From NCBI RefSeq assembly GCF_025790165.1, contig NZ_CP094970.1, positions 3,782,001 to 3,846,000 on the forward strand: DNA of 64,000 nucleotides, given 5' to 3'. The position numbers and the translations under genes are program-made. The stretch comes from Solicola gregarius. Lineage in GTDB: Bacteria; Actinomycetota; Actinomycetes; Propionibacteriales; Nocardioidaceae. Of the stretch, positions 1 through 8,576 are shown in pieces (the stretch's first letter is position 1; each line of letters begins with the position of its first letter). The notes under the pieces are model-generated. The model was not told the DNA's origin. It searched no databases and saw nothing but the letters and a program-made list of their open reading frames with translations.

Positions 1-566
1 CCGATCACGAGCAGCGCCCCGGTCGTCACCAGGGCCACCTCGGCGGGTGCGATGGCGAGGGTGAGCCCGACGATCATCGGACCGACGAGGTACAGCGACT
101 CCTCGCACACGGAGTCCAGGCTGTACGCGCGCTCCTTGAGGGTGGTGCCATCGGTGAGTCGACGCCACGTCGCGCGCATCGACGGCCCGAGTGGCGGAGC
201 GGCAAGCCCTGCGACGAGCCCGAGGCAGACGTACGCGATCGGCGATCCGACGTCGGACCGGGCCAGGGCGGCGATCGTGATGAGTGCGGCCGCGCACGCG
301 CCGGCGAGAGGCGGCAGCACGCCGGCCTGGCCTCGGCGGTCCACGATCCGCGCCTTGGACGGCATCGACAACGAGGCGGCGCCGAACGCGGCGACGACGG
401 ATCCGGCGGTCGCGAACGACCCGGTGGCGGTCTGGACGGTGAAGATGACAGACAGCGGGAGCAGCCCGTACGCGAGGCGTCCGACGAGCGCGGCGGCGAA
501 CGTCGGCAGTGCGTACGGGAGCGCCAGGACGGCGCGATAGCTCGCCGCATCGGTGGTGCGGGACAC
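1..566 (-). CDS. MFS transporter, N-terminal part (runs off the window)
   Basis: The reading frame is open from a GTG at 566 (protein begins VSRTTDAASYRAVLALP) to the window edge, giving about 188 residues. It has the alternating hydrophobic helices of a major facilitator: residues about 12-35, 40-60, 70-110 and, after a cytoplasmic loop, the stretch LVGPMIVGLTLAIAPAEVAL near residue 155. The basic loop around VDRRGQ corresponds to the family's loop 2-3 motif. The start is supported by a GGAG six bases upstream of the GTG. The C-terminal half lies outside the window, so the substrate cannot be judged. Other frames over this stretch lack membrane character and are shadows. Confidence 0.82.
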   Translation of the reverse strand, partial: MSRTTDAASYRAVLALPYALPTFAAALVGRLAYGLLPLSVIFTVQTATGSFATAGSVVAAFGAASLSMPSKARIVDRRGQAGVLPPLAGACAAALITIAALARSDVGSPIAYVCLGLVAGLAAPPLGPSMRATWRRLTDGTTLKERAYSLDSVCEESLYLVGPMIVGLTLAIAPAEVALVTTGALLVI

Positions 567-782
567 GAGGGGCTCCAGTGTGACTCGGCCGCGAGCGCGG
601 CAAGTTCGGGTAGGCGACGATGCGGACGACGTCCGCGCGCCGATCCCTAGTCACAGAGCTGGTGCATGCCCCGCAACATATCAGGTACGAGGCAGCGGCC
701 CGCCTGACATCAAGCACGCCCGAGCAGCGCTACCTGAACCGGCGGCTCACGCGACTCAACGGCTCGTAGGCCGGAATGTCCC

Positions 783-1223
783 TTACGGCGGGGTGATCGA
801 CCGAGGCTGCACCGGCGTCGACACGATGAACGAACTGGTGGTCTGCCCGTGCACGAGGAACCTGTCGAGTACGTCCTCGAGCGACTCGATGCTGGGCACA
901 TGCACCTTCAGCAGGAAGCAGTCCTCGCCGGAGATGCGGTGACACTCGCTCACCTCGGGTGTACGCGCGGCGAGCTCGGCGATCTTGGGGAGCTGGCCCG
1001 GACCCGGGCGGATGCGTACCCACGCCGCGACCGGCAGGCCGACCGCGGCCGGATCGATGTCGAGGCGGTAGCCGCGGATCACGCCGGACTCCTCGAGCCG
1101 CCGCACCCGCTCGCGTACGGCCGGCGCGGACATGCCGATGCGCCGGGCGAGCTCGGACGTGCTCAGCCGCGGGTCCTCGTCGAGGAGCTCGAGGATGTGT
1201 CGGTTGATCCCGTCGACTTCCAT
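783..1223 (-). CDS. Lrp/AsnC family transcriptional regulator
   Basis: A 146-residue protein with the two-domain Lrp layout. Residues 1-55 form the winged helix-turn-helix (DGINRHILELLDEDPRLSTS, then ELARRIGMSAPAVRERVRRLE with the recognition helix). Residues 65-140 form the RAM effector-binding fold (GYRLDIDPAAVGLPVAAWVR). The family usually binds an amino acid or related ligand and acts as an oligomer. It is transcribed away from the EamA exporter gene that starts about 120 bases upstream, an arrangement typical of Lrp members that control a neighbouring amino-acid exporter. A purine-rich GAGGG precedes the ATG. The ligand cannot be inferred from sequence. Confidence 0.92.
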   Translation of the reverse strand: MEVDGINRHILELLDEDPRLSTSELARRIGMSAPAVRERVRRLEESGVIRGYRLDIDPAAVGLPVAAWVRIRPGPGQLPKIAELAARTPEVSECHRISGEDCFLLKVHVPSIESLEDVLDRFLVHGQTTSSFIVSTPVQPRSITPP

Positions 1224-1346
1224 CTCAACCCTCGACCTTCCGACTGCAAAGTAGATCTGTCATTGGCGGGCTGAACCCAAGCCGATCGGCCGGCCTGCCT
1301 TCATCTGGCCATGGATATCCCGCGATCTGGCTACCAGTATAGATGC

Positions 1347-2225
1347 ATGGCTCGATCGGTCCCGCCGCATGCGTACTTCGTCGGTAGCGCGGTGTTCCAC
1401 TACCTCGGCCCGGCGTTCGCCGTCCTGCTGTTCGCGAGTGTCGAGCCGCTCGGCGTCGCGTGGCTGCGGATCGCGACGGCGGCCGCGATCTTCGCGGTCT
1501 GGCGACGGCCGTGGCGTGCATTCTCCCGGGCGGCGCCGTCGACGCGCCGGACCGTCATCGGGTGGGGTGTCGTGCTCGCGGTGATGAACTCGTCCTTCTA
1601 CCTCGCGATCGACCGGCTGCCGCTCGGCACGGTCGCGGCGATCGAGTTCCTTCCGGTGATCGCACTCGCGGCGGTGGCCGTGCGTACGCGGCGCAACGGC
1701 ATCGCCCTCGTGTGCGCCGTCGCCGGTGTCTACCTGCTCACCGATGTCGCGCTCGTCGCCGACCCCGTCGGACTGGTGTTCGCCGGCCTGAACGCGTTGC
1801 TGTTCGCGGCGTACATCGTGCTCGCGCATCGTGTCGCGAGCGACGACTCGGTCGCCGGCATCGACGGGCTGGGCATGGCGATGGTCGTCGCGGCCGTCGT
1901 CGGACTGCCGATCGGCATCGGTGACGCGGCCGTTGCTCTCGGCACGCCGATGCTGCTCGCTGCCGCGGTGGGCGTCGGCATCTCGTCGTCGGTCATCCCG
2001 TACGTGTGCGACCAGCTCGCCATGGCACGGATCGCCCGCGCGACGTACTCGCTGTTGGTCTCGCTGCTGCCGGCGACGGCGACCGTCGTCGGGATCATCG
2101 TCTTGGCCCAGGTGCCGGCGCCCGGCGAGGTGCTCGGCGTCGTACTGGTCGTCGGCGGTGTCGCGCTGCATCATGAGCAGAAGTCCCACGGGGAGCCCGT
2201 CTCGCCGGACCACGTCAACGTCTGA
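1347..2225 (+). CDS. EamA/DMT family exporter
   Basis: About 292 residues with ten predicted hydrophobic helices in two EamA repeats (about residues 10-140 and 150-285), as in RhtA/RarD-type drug/metabolite exporters. The protein has the expected length. An in-frame ATG exists at 1311, but 1347 (MARSVPPHAYFVGSAVFHYL) is preferred because the first membrane helix then begins at the usual distance and an AT-rich TATAGAT lies just upstream, suggesting a leaderless or very short-leader message. It is divergent from the Lrp regulator, which probably controls it, and is followed after 12 bases by a VOC-family gene in the same operon. The substrate, perhaps an amino acid, is inferred from context only. 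Confidence 0.88.
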   Translation: MARSVPPHAYFVGSAVFHYLGPAFAVLLFASVEPLGVAWLRIATAAAIFAVWRRPWRAFSRAAPSTRRTVIGWGVVLAVMNSSFYLAIDRLPLGTVAAIEFLPVIALAAVAVRTRRNGIALVCAVAGVYLLTDVALVADPVGLVFAGLNALLFAAYIVLAHRVASDDSVAGIDGLGMAMVVAAVVGLPIGIGDAAVALGTPMLLAAAVGVGISSSVIPYVCDQLAMARIARATYSLLVSLLPATATVVGIIVLAQVPAPGEVLGVVLVVGGVALHHEQKSHGEPVSPDHVNV

Positions 2226-2237
2226 AAGGACCCAGCA

Positions 2238-2624
2238 ATGTCCAGCAGGATCTTCTCGATTCCGATCGACTGCACCGACGCCGAGGCGTTGGCGGAGTTC
2301 TGGGCGGACGTACTCGACTGGCGGGTCAAGGACCGCGGCTGGCAACGCACCGAACACGGGCCGGACGGAGTGACGATCGCGCCGGACGACGGTGGGATCG
2401 AGATCGACTTCCGCTGGACCCCGGACGGGCCGCCGAAGGAGAAGAACCGCATGCACTTCGACATCAACCCGACCGATCGCGACCAGGACGCCGAGCTCGG
2501 CCGCCTGCTCGCGCTCGGCGCACGGCAGGTCGACGTCGGACAGCGAGATGACTCGACCTGGTTCGTGTTGGCCGACCCGGAGGGCAATGTGTTCTGCCTC
2601 TGTCACACCCGCATCGCTCCGTGA
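2238..2624 (+). CDS. VOC family (glyoxalase-like) protein
   Basis: 128 residues of vicinal-oxygen-chelate fold: an initial beta strand (IFSIPIDCTDAEALAEFW), a WADVLDW helix/loop, and the C-terminal strand pair FVLADPEGNVFCLCH typical of the glyoxalase_6-like subgroup. Members act as dioxygenases, lyases or small-molecule-binding resistance proteins, so a specific reaction cannot be assigned. It follows the EamA exporter by 12 bases with a good AAAGGA ribosome-binding site, so the two are probably co-transcribed and may share a substrate-handling role (inference). Confidence 0.85.
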   Translation: MSSRIFSIPIDCTDAEALAEFWADVLDWRVKDRGWQRTEHGPDGVTIAPDDGGIEIDFRWTPDGPPKEKNRMHFDINPTDRDQDAELGRLLALGARQVDVGQRDDSTWFVLADPEGNVFCLCHTRIAP

Positions 2625-2677
2625 GCCCTGTGTAGGCGCAGTGTTGTAGCCCGCGGCGCAGACGTTACGAATGCGCC

Positions 2678-4375
2678 ATGAGACCTAGCATCCGCGAACT
2701 GTCGCTGCCCGCGGCCGTCGTCATCTCGGCGGCGGCACTCACCGTGGTTCCGGCATCCGCGTCCGAGACCGTCACCGAGGCAAGTCCGAGTGAAGCCACT
2801 CAGGTCGTGGCTCCCGTGCCCGACCTGCAGTGGGGCGCGTGCGAGAACGCCGAGGAGCCCGCGCAGTGCACGACAGCGGACGTACCTCTCGACTACGACG
2901 AGCCCGACGGCGAGACGATCACGCTCAGCCTGATCAAGATTCCCGCAACCGATCCCGACAACAGGATCGGCTCGATGTTCTGGAACCCGGGCGGCCCGGG
3001 CGGCTCGGCCGTGGACTCGGCATCGATGCTGCCCCAGGCGCTCCCGGAGGAGGTCGCGTCCCGCTTCGACGTCATCGGCATCGACCCGCGCGGAGTCGGT
3101 GGCAGCGAGAAGCTCGAGTGTTCCAGGCCCGATGACGTCGAGGAGGTGCCGCGGCCGGACAAGCGCTATCCGGTCGGGGCCGAACAGATCGCGGCGAACC
3201 AGGCGTACGACGCGTACCTCGCCAAGATCTGTGCCGCGACGGCCGGGCCGATCATCGACAACATGTCGACGGCCGACACCGCGCGCGACATGGATCTCAT
3301 CCGACAGGCCGTCGGCGACGAGAAGCTGACGTACTACGGCGTCTCGTACGGGACGTTCCTCGGCGCGGCGTACGCGAACATGTTCCCGGACCGGGTGCGC
3401 GCCGTTGTCACGGACAGTGTGGTCGACCCGGTCGAATGGCAGCAGGGTCGCGACGGCAACGGCGCCACGGAACCGATGACGACGCGCTTCGGCAGCGACG
3501 AGGGCCTGCAGGACACCTACGAGTACATGCTGGCCAAGTGCGACCAGGCCGGAATCCTCGCGTGCCCGCTGACCGGTAACGCGAAGGCGCGCTTCGAGCG
3601 GGTGCTGAAGAGCCTGCGTGACCAACCGATCGCACTTCCGGGCCTGAGCATCTCCGACCAGGAGCTGACGCTGCTCACCCACCAGCTGCTGTACAGCCCG
3701 GGCAACTACACCCTGTTGACCGGCATCGTGAAGGCGATCGACTTCCTCCGCTTCCCGTTCCAGCCGCCGGCGGCGCAGAACCGCGGTCAGAACGTCGATT
3801 CCGGTCGCGTACACGCGGCGCGACTCGACGCTCGCCAGGAGCTGGTGAAGCTGCTCGGCCAGGCGACGGACGAACTGCGAGAGCAGCCGTTGGGCATTCC
3901 GGTCATCGGCGACCTGCTGGATCTGCTGAAGCGCCAGCCGGCGTCGGCGTTCGAGGGAGTCGCGTGCACGGACGGGGAGAACCCGAGCGATCCGGAGGTC
4001 TGGACGAGCAATGCCGCCGAGACCGAGAAGGTCGCCCCGATGGGCATCCTCTGGAACTGGTACTCCTCGCCGTGCGCGCAGTGGCCGGGTTCGGACGAGG
4101 ACGCGTACCACGGCACGTTCGACCACGAGCTGTCGACGCCGCTGCTCGTGCTGAACAACACCCACGATCCGGCGACGTCGCTCGCCTCGGCGCAAGGCCT
4201 GCACGAGGAGAGTCCCGGCTCGCGGCTGGTGACCGTCAACGGTGGTGGGCACGGCGTCATCGGGACGAGCGCGTGCGCGACCGAGATCACGGCCGCCTAC
4301 CTGCTCGACCAGACCCTTCCCGAGGACGACGTCACGTGTGACGCCGACGCGGGTCCGTTCGGACTCGAGCCCTAG
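2678..4375 (+). CDS. Secreted alpha/beta hydrolase, tripeptidyl aminopeptidase (TAP) family
   Basis: 565 residues. The N-terminus (MRPSIRELSLPAAVVISAAA, cleavage likely near ASASETV) is a Sec signal peptide. The mature part has the alpha/beta-hydrolase core: oxyanion region NPGGPGGS near residue 108, nucleophile elbow GVSYGTFLG with Ser at about residue 223, and the C-terminal TAP-like domain carrying the acid (NNTHDPATS) and the histidine (GGGHGVIG). Streptomyces tripeptidyl aminopeptidases and related actinobacterial exported hydrolases share this layout and length. It probably removes N-terminal tripeptides or hydrolyses small esters outside the cell. It stands alone between the VOC gene and thyA. 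The upstream TTGTAG and TACGAA 16 bases apart are a weak promoter candidate. Confidence 0.9.
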   Translation: MRPSIRELSLPAAVVISAAALTVVPASASETVTEASPSEATQVVAPVPDLQWGACENAEEPAQCTTADVPLDYDEPDGETITLSLIKIPATDPDNRIGSMFWNPGGPGGSAVDSASMLPQALPEEVASRFDVIGIDPRGVGGSEKLECSRPDDVEEVPRPDKRYPVGAEQIAANQAYDAYLAKICAATAGPIIDNMSTADTARDMDLIRQAVGDEKLTYYGVSYGTFLGAAYANMFPDRVRAVVTDSVVDPVEWQQGRDGNGATEPMTTRFGSDEGLQDTYEYMLAKCDQAGILACPLTGNAKARFERVLKSLRDQPIALPGLSISDQELTLLTHQLLYSPGNYTLLTGIVKAIDFLRFPFQPPAAQNRGQNVDSGRVHAARLDARQELVKLLGQATDELREQPLGIPVIGDLLDLLKRQPASAFEGVACTDGENPSDPEVWTSNAAETEKVAPMGILWNWYSSPCAQWPGSDEDAYHGTFDHELSTPLLVLNNTHDPATSLASAQGLHEESPGSRLVTVNGGGHGVIGTSACATEITAAYLLDQTLPEDDVTCDADAGPFGLEP

Positions 4376-4429
4376 AAGGCCGGGTCGGCGTGGCGCGCGC
4401 GCCACGGCCGGGTCGTCCGTGGCCGCTGT

Positions 4430-4442
4430 TAAGGTCGAATCG
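4430..4442 (+). promoter_or_regulatory. Candidate leaderless -10 element of thyA
   Basis: TAAGGT at 4430-4435 ends six bases before the GTG at 4442. There is no purine-rich ribosome-binding site between them. The spacing would put the transcription start at or within a base or two of the start codon. No convincing -35 element is visible. Confidence 0.5.
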
Positions 4443-5236
4443 TGCGGCAATATCTCGACCTCATGCAGCGGGTGCTCGACGACGGGGTCGCCAAGGGCGA
4501 CCGCACCGGCACCGGTACGCGAAGCGTGTTCGGCCACCAGATGCGCTTCGACCTCGGTGCCGGTTTTCCCTTGGTGACAACGAAGAAGGTGCACGTACGC
4601 TCGGTCGTGGCGGAGCTCTTGTGGTTCCTGCGCGGCGACACCAACGTGAAGTGGCTGCACGACCACGGCGTCACCATCTGGGACGAGTGGGCAGACGAGT
4701 CCGGCGACCTCGGCCCGATCTACGGCTACCAGTGGCGCTCCTGGCCGGCGCCCGGCGGCCAACACCTCGATCAGTTGGCGCAGGTGATCGAGCAGCTCCG
4801 CACCGATCCCGACTCCCGACGCCATCTCGTCAGCGCGTGGAACGTCGCCGATCTCGACGCGATGGCGCTCGCTCCGTGCCACACGCTGTTCCAGTTCTAC
4901 GTCGCCGAGGGGCGGCTGTCGCTGCAGCTGTACCAGCGCTCCGCCGACGTCTTCCTCGGCGTGCCGTTCAACATCGCGTCGTACGCCCTGCTGACGCAGA
5001 TGGTCGCCCGGGTAACGGGGTTGGAGGTCGGCGACTTCGTGCACACGCTGGGTGATGCGCACCTGTACGTCAACCACCTCGACCAGGCGCGTATGCAGCT
5101 CGAGCGAGAGCCGCGGTCCCTGCCGACGCTGCGGCTCGACCCGTCCGTCACCACCATCGACGGCTTCGACGTCGAGTCGATCTCCGTCGAGGGGTACGAC
5201 CCGCATCCGGGTATCAAGGCGCCGATTGCCGTATGA
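4442..5236 (+). CDS. thyA: Thymidylate synthase
   Basis: 264 residues, exactly the length of the classical ThyA. It converts dUMP to dTMP using methylene-tetrahydrofolate, which is oxidised to dihydrofolate. Visible signatures are the N-terminal [12 protein letters not shown] loop, the catalytic Cys at residue 146 in [12 protein letters not shown], the dUMP-binding [20 protein letters not shown], and the C-terminal KAPIAV that closes the active site. It overlaps dfrA by four bases (ATGA), so the enzyme that consumes the product dihydrofolate is translationally coupled. The start is GTG; no ribosome-binding site is seen and a leaderless message is likely. Confidence 0.98.
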   Translation: MRQYLDLMQRVLDDGVAKGDRTGTGTRSVFGHQMRFDLGAGFPLVTTKKVHVRSVVAELLWFLRGDTNVKWLHDHGVTIWDEWADESGDLGPIYGYQWRSWPAPGGQHLDQLAQVIEQLRTDPDSRRHLVSAWNVADLDAMALAPCHTLFQFYVAEGRLSLQLYQRSADVFLGVPFNIASYALLTQMVARVTGLEVGDFVHTLGDAHLYVNHLDQARMQLEREPRSLPTLRLDPSVTTIDGFDVESISVEGYDPHPGIKAPIAV

Positions 5237-5703
5237 CAGTCACTCTGCTCGCCGCGGTCGGCGAGAACGGCGTCATCGGCCGCGACGGCGGCCTCCCGTG
5301 GCACCTGCCCGGCGACCTCCCGCACGTGAAGCGCACGACGTTCGGCCACGTCGTGGTGATGGGCCGGCGCACGTACGACTCGATCGGCAAGCCGTTGCCC
5401 GGGCGTACGACCATCGTGGTGACGCGCAACCCCGACTGGGCGGCGGCGGGTGTCACGGCCTGCGCCGATATCGAGTCCGCGTTGCGCATCGCTGCAGAGT
5501 TCGACCCCGAGGTCTATGTGCTCGGTGGCGCCGAGATCTATCGCGTCGCAATGCCGTACGCCGATCGGCTGCTGATCAGCGAGGTGCCTCAGGCGCCCGA
5601 CGGCGACACCTTCTTCCCGGAGATCGACGCTGAGCTGTGGGCAGAAACCGGCCGCGACCCGCGGGAGGGCTTCGACGTCGTCACGTACGAGCGTCGTCAC
5701 TGA
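5233..5703 (+). CDS. dfrA: Dihydrofolate reductase
   Basis: 156 residues of the standard bacterial chromosomal DHFR fold, reducing dihydrofolate to tetrahydrofolate with NADPH. Visible are the substrate loop [20 protein letters not shown] with the catalytic acidic position, the NADPH-binding [18 protein letters not shown], the VTRN strand end and the second nucleotide motif [18 protein letters not shown]. It is translationally coupled to thyA by a four-base overlap. Its 3' end overlaps by seven bases the 3' end of the convergent AfsR-like regulator gene. No features of trimethoprim-resistant plasmid enzymes are seen. Confidence 0.97.
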   Translation: MTVTLLAAVGENGVIGRDGGLPWHLPGDLPHVKRTTFGHVVVMGRRTYDSIGKPLPGRTTIVVTRNPDWAAAGVTACADIESALRIAAEFDPEVYVLGGAEIYRVAMPYADRLLISEVPQAPDGDTFFPEIDAELWAETGRDPREGFDVVTYERRH

Positions 5704-8465
5704 GTCTGCGGCAGCGATCCGAGCAGCTGACGTAGCTCGCCGGCAGTCGCGTCGGGTACGGCGTCGGATCCGAGCTCTTCAAGGCGAGCCAGCGCAGTGC
5801 GCCAATCTGCGTCCGCAGCGAGGCGGTCGCCGAGTTCGCGGTGGGCGATCCCACGAAGTCGGAGCGCGACGATCTCGTTGCTGACGTGGGAGGTCTCACG
5901 GAGGATTCGGACGGCGTCATCGAAGCTGGAGATCGCGTCGTCCCAGCGTTTCGCGGCCGACTGCACCTCGCCGAGGGTAACCAGGGTGGTTGCCAATCCA
6001 CCGGAAGTTTCGTCGTCCTCGACTCGTTCGAGCTCGACCGCGTGTTGTGCCGCGTCGAGTGCCTCCGGAACGCGATCCAGCTCGAGGTAGGTCGTCGCCA
6101 GGTTGTTCAGCAAGGTGGCTCTCTCCACCGGGGAGCCTGTGCCCTCGAACTGCTCGAGCGCACGCAGGTACGCATGGGTCGCCTCGTCGAGTCGTCCGAG
6201 TTCGTGCAGGGCGATTCCGATGGCTATTTCGGCGTTGAGCCGTCCGTCGCGATGGTCGAGGTCGGCGAAGATGTCTCGTGCCCGCTCGAGGTGGTCGAGC
6301 GCCGCCACGGAGTCGGCGAGCAGTTCGCAGCAGCAACCCCAGAGGTAGGTACACGTACCCTCGACCACCGAATCACCGGTCCGGCGCGCGGCGACGGTGG
6401 CCGTGGCGAACAGCCCCACCCCCTCGCGCGCCGCGCCGGAGCGTCGCAGATAGGTGTACAGGTATGGCGTGGTCCGCGCGACCGTCTGGTCGTCGCCGTC
6501 GGCACTCGCATCGTCGAGCATGGCCCGGATCCCCGGCAAGTGCGCCGTCAACCAGGCGGACGCCTGCTCCGCCGTCGCGAACGCCGGTGGCTCCACGCCG
6601 CTTTCCGGTTCGGGGACCGAGTACTCGATGCGTGGCGGTTGCAGTCGGTACCGCGCGTTGCGGACCGAGTGCAGGTACCAGCTCCGCTGGCGGCGCACGG
6701 CCGCCAGGCTCACGTCCGCATCGTTGGTTGCGAGCTCGGCGGCGTACGCATGGGGCAGGTCGTGGATCTCGTACCAGCCGAATGCCACCTCGGTGAGCAG
6801 GTGTCGATCGGTGAGCCGGTCGAGCAGGCGCTCGGCGGTGCGCCCGTCGATCCCTCCGAGCGCCGCCGCCGCTCCGGTCGCGATCCTGTTATGGGGATGG
6901 CGACCCAGGAGCCGGAACATCCGGGCCGTGTCGCGGTCGAGGGCCTCGTAGGACCAGGAGAACACGGCGCGTACGTCGGTGAGGGGGTAATCGGCCCAGT
7001 CGGTGAGGGTGGCGAGCCGTTCGTGCTCGTTGCGGAGTCGTTCGTTGACCTCGGCGATGCGGTGGTGCCCGTCGCGCCCGGCGCGTTCGGCGGCGACCGT
7101 GAGCGCGACGGGAAGGTGTCCGCACAGGTCGGCGAGCTCGGCGAGCTCGGTCGTGGAGCTGTCGGCTCGGATGCCGAAGCGATCGGCGAGCAGGACGACC
7201 GCGTCGTCCGTCGGCATCGGGTCCACGGCGATTCGCTGTGCGCCATCACGGGAGACCAGCCCGCGGAGCTGGCTTCGACTCGTGACGATCGTCGTGGTGG
7301 ACCCGCCGGCGAGCATCGGACGTACCTGGGTGGCCTCGCGGGCGTTGTCGAGAATGACGAGCGTGCGACGGCCGTTCAGCTCCGTGCGCAACATGGCGCT
7401 TCGGCTCTCGGTATCAGCGGGGATCTGTGATCCGGACAGTCCGAGACCGCGGAGCAGGGTGTCGAGCGCTTCGAGTGGTTCCACCGGCGCCCCGGGGCCG
7501 TATCCGCGTAGGTCGACGAACAGCTGCCCGTCGGGGAAATGGGCGTGGTTGCGGGACGCCCAGTGCACGGCCAGTGCCGTTTTGCCGACTCCGCCGGGGC
7601 CGTGCAGGGCGATCACCGGAGCTTCGCCGTCGGCGAGTATGGAGTCCAAAGCCGTGAGCTGCTCGTGCCGTCCGGTGAAACGGGCGACCGTCGGCGGGAG
7701 CTGGCGCGGCGCGGTCGGCTCGGGCTCGGTGTGTGCCGTCTCCTTGGTCAACAGCCCGTGGTGTACGCGTTGGAGTTCGGGGGACGGGTCGACGCCGAGT
7801 TCGTCGGCGAGTCGGGTTCGGAGGTCCTCGTAGCGTTCGAGTGCTTCGGCGGTGCGTCCGGCGTCGTCGAGTGCGGTCAGGAGCCGCATCCACAGGGTCT
7901 CGCGGAGGGGATGGCGTTCGATCAGGTTGCGCAGCATCGGCAGGTGTGCGGTCGCGTTGCCGTCGGACAGGTCGAGGTCGATGCGGCGTTCGACCGCCTG
8001 GAGGTGGCGTTCGGTCAGCTCGGGTACGAGCTGTTGCTCGATCCATTCCGACGGCGCCCCGCCGAACGGGTCGCCGTGCCAGAGCGCGAGTGCCTGGTCG
8101 AGCCGGGCGGCCTCGGTGTCTCGGGTGTCTGCGTCGGCGGACTCGGCGATGAGCTGCTCGAAACGCAGCAGGTCGACCGCAGCGGGCGACAGATCGAGGC
8201 GATAACCGGACCGTTCGGTCGTCACGACCCGGGTGCCGATTGCCCCGCGCAGCCGGGCGACGTACGTCTGCAGGCTGCCGCGGACGTTTTCGGGTGGGTC
8301 TTCTCCCCAGATGCCGCGGGACAGGGCGTCGAGGGACACGGCGCGCCCGGCGGACAGTGCGAGAACGACCAGCAGCGCGCTTACGCGCCGCCCGGACATG
8401 GTTGCCCGCTCGCCGTCGAGCAGGGCCTCGATCGTGCCGCTCAACCGGATCTCGACGTCTGTCAC
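5697..8465 (-). CDS. AfsR/SARP-type regulator: winged helix-BTAD-NB-ARC-TPR (copy 1)
   Basis: 922 residues. Order of domains: OmpR-type winged helix (about 20-90, RVSALLVVLALSAGRAVSLD), bacterial transcriptional activation domain (about 95-245), a NB-ARC STAND NTPase starting with P-loop GPGGVGKT near residue 287, Walker B LVILDN, then a winged-helix connector and C-terminal TPR-like helices (about 640-900). AfsR-type proteins switch antibiotic or developmental genes in response to a signal sensed through the NTPase and TPR parts. Copy 2 lies directly upstream in the same orientation and shares long identical stretches, so this pair arose by tandem duplication. Promoter-like TTGACG and TAGCCT precede it and a GGAGG ribosome-binding site fits the ATG. 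The targets are unknown. Confidence 0.92.
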   Translation of the reverse strand: MTDVEIRLSGTIEALLDGERATMSGRRVSALLVVLALSAGRAVSLDALSRGIWGEDPPENVRGSLQTYVARLRGAIGTRVVTTERSGYRLDLSPAAVDLLRFEQLIAESADADTRDTEAARLDQALALWHGDPFGGAPSEWIEQQLVPELTERHLQAVERRIDLDLSDGNATAHLPMLRNLIERHPLRETLWMRLLTALDDAGRTAEALERYEDLRTRLADELGVDPSPELQRVHHGLLTKETAHTEPEPTAPRQLPPTVARFTGRHEQLTALDSILADGEAPVIALHGPGGVGKTALAVHWASRNHAHFPDGQLFVDLRGYGPGAPVEPLEALDTLLRGLGLSGSQIPADTESRSAMLRTELNGRRTLVILDNAREATQVRPMLAGGSTTTIVTSRSQLRGLVSRDGAQRIAVDPMPTDDAVVLLADRFGIRADSSTTELAELADLCGHLPVALTVAAERAGRDGHHRIAEVNERLRNEHERLATLTDWADYPLTDVRAVFSWSYEALDRDTARMFRLLGRHPHNRIATGAAAALGGIDGRTAERLLDRLTDRHLLTEVAFGWYEIHDLPHAYAAELATNDADVSLAAVRRQRSWYLHSVRNARYRLQPPRIEYSVPEPESGVEPPAFATAEQASAWLTAHLPGIRAMLDDASADGDDQTVARTTPYLYTYLRRSGAAREGVGLFATATVAARRTGDSVVEGTCTYLWGCCCELLADSVAALDHLERARDIFADLDHRDGRLNAEIAIGIALHELGRLDEATHAYLRALEQFEGTGSPVERATLLNNLATTYLELDRVPEALDAAQHAVELERVEDDETSGGLATTLVTLGEVQSAAKRWDDAISSFDDAVRILRETSHVSNEIVALRLRGIAHRELGDRLAADADWRTALARLEELGSDAVPDATAGELRQLLGSLPQTQ

Positions 8466-8497
8466 GGTTCCTCCGACGACCCCTCGTGTGCTGAATC

Positions 8498-8528
8498 AGG
8501 CTAGTGGTCCAGATCAGGTCCACGTCAA
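8498..8528 (-). promoter_or_regulatory. Candidate promoter of AfsR-like copy 1
   Basis: On the minus strand, TTGACG (8528-8523) and TAGCCT (8503-8498) are separated by 19 bases. The same pair with the same spacing, the shared GACCACTA and a shared downstream GAGGGGTCGTCGGAGG occur in front of copy 2, so the promoter region is conserved between the duplicates. A 19-base spacer is longer than optimal. Confidence 0.55.
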
Positions 8529-8576
8529 TCGGCGGGAAGCTGACGCACCTACCGCGCCCAGGTGCGTACGACGTCC

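Noticed and set aside
52-540. Plus-strand frame at the window start
   Set aside because: The opposite strand encodes a coherent MFS protein with membrane helices and a ribosome-binding site.
1260-2606. A 448-codon minus-strand frame opposite the EamA and VOC genes
   Set aside because: The composition is charged and repetitive with no family resemblance, and both plus-strand genes are well supported.
2603-5206. An 867-codon open frame on the minus strand across the peptidase and thyA genes
   Set aside because: It is a GC-bias shadow. The plus-strand genes have full family motifs, and the minus product is Arg/Asp/Val-rich without domains.
5841-7430. A 529-codon plus-strand frame opposite AfsR-like copy 1
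   Set aside because: It is antisense to conserved TPR and NB-ARC coding sequence, and the translation has no recognisable domain.
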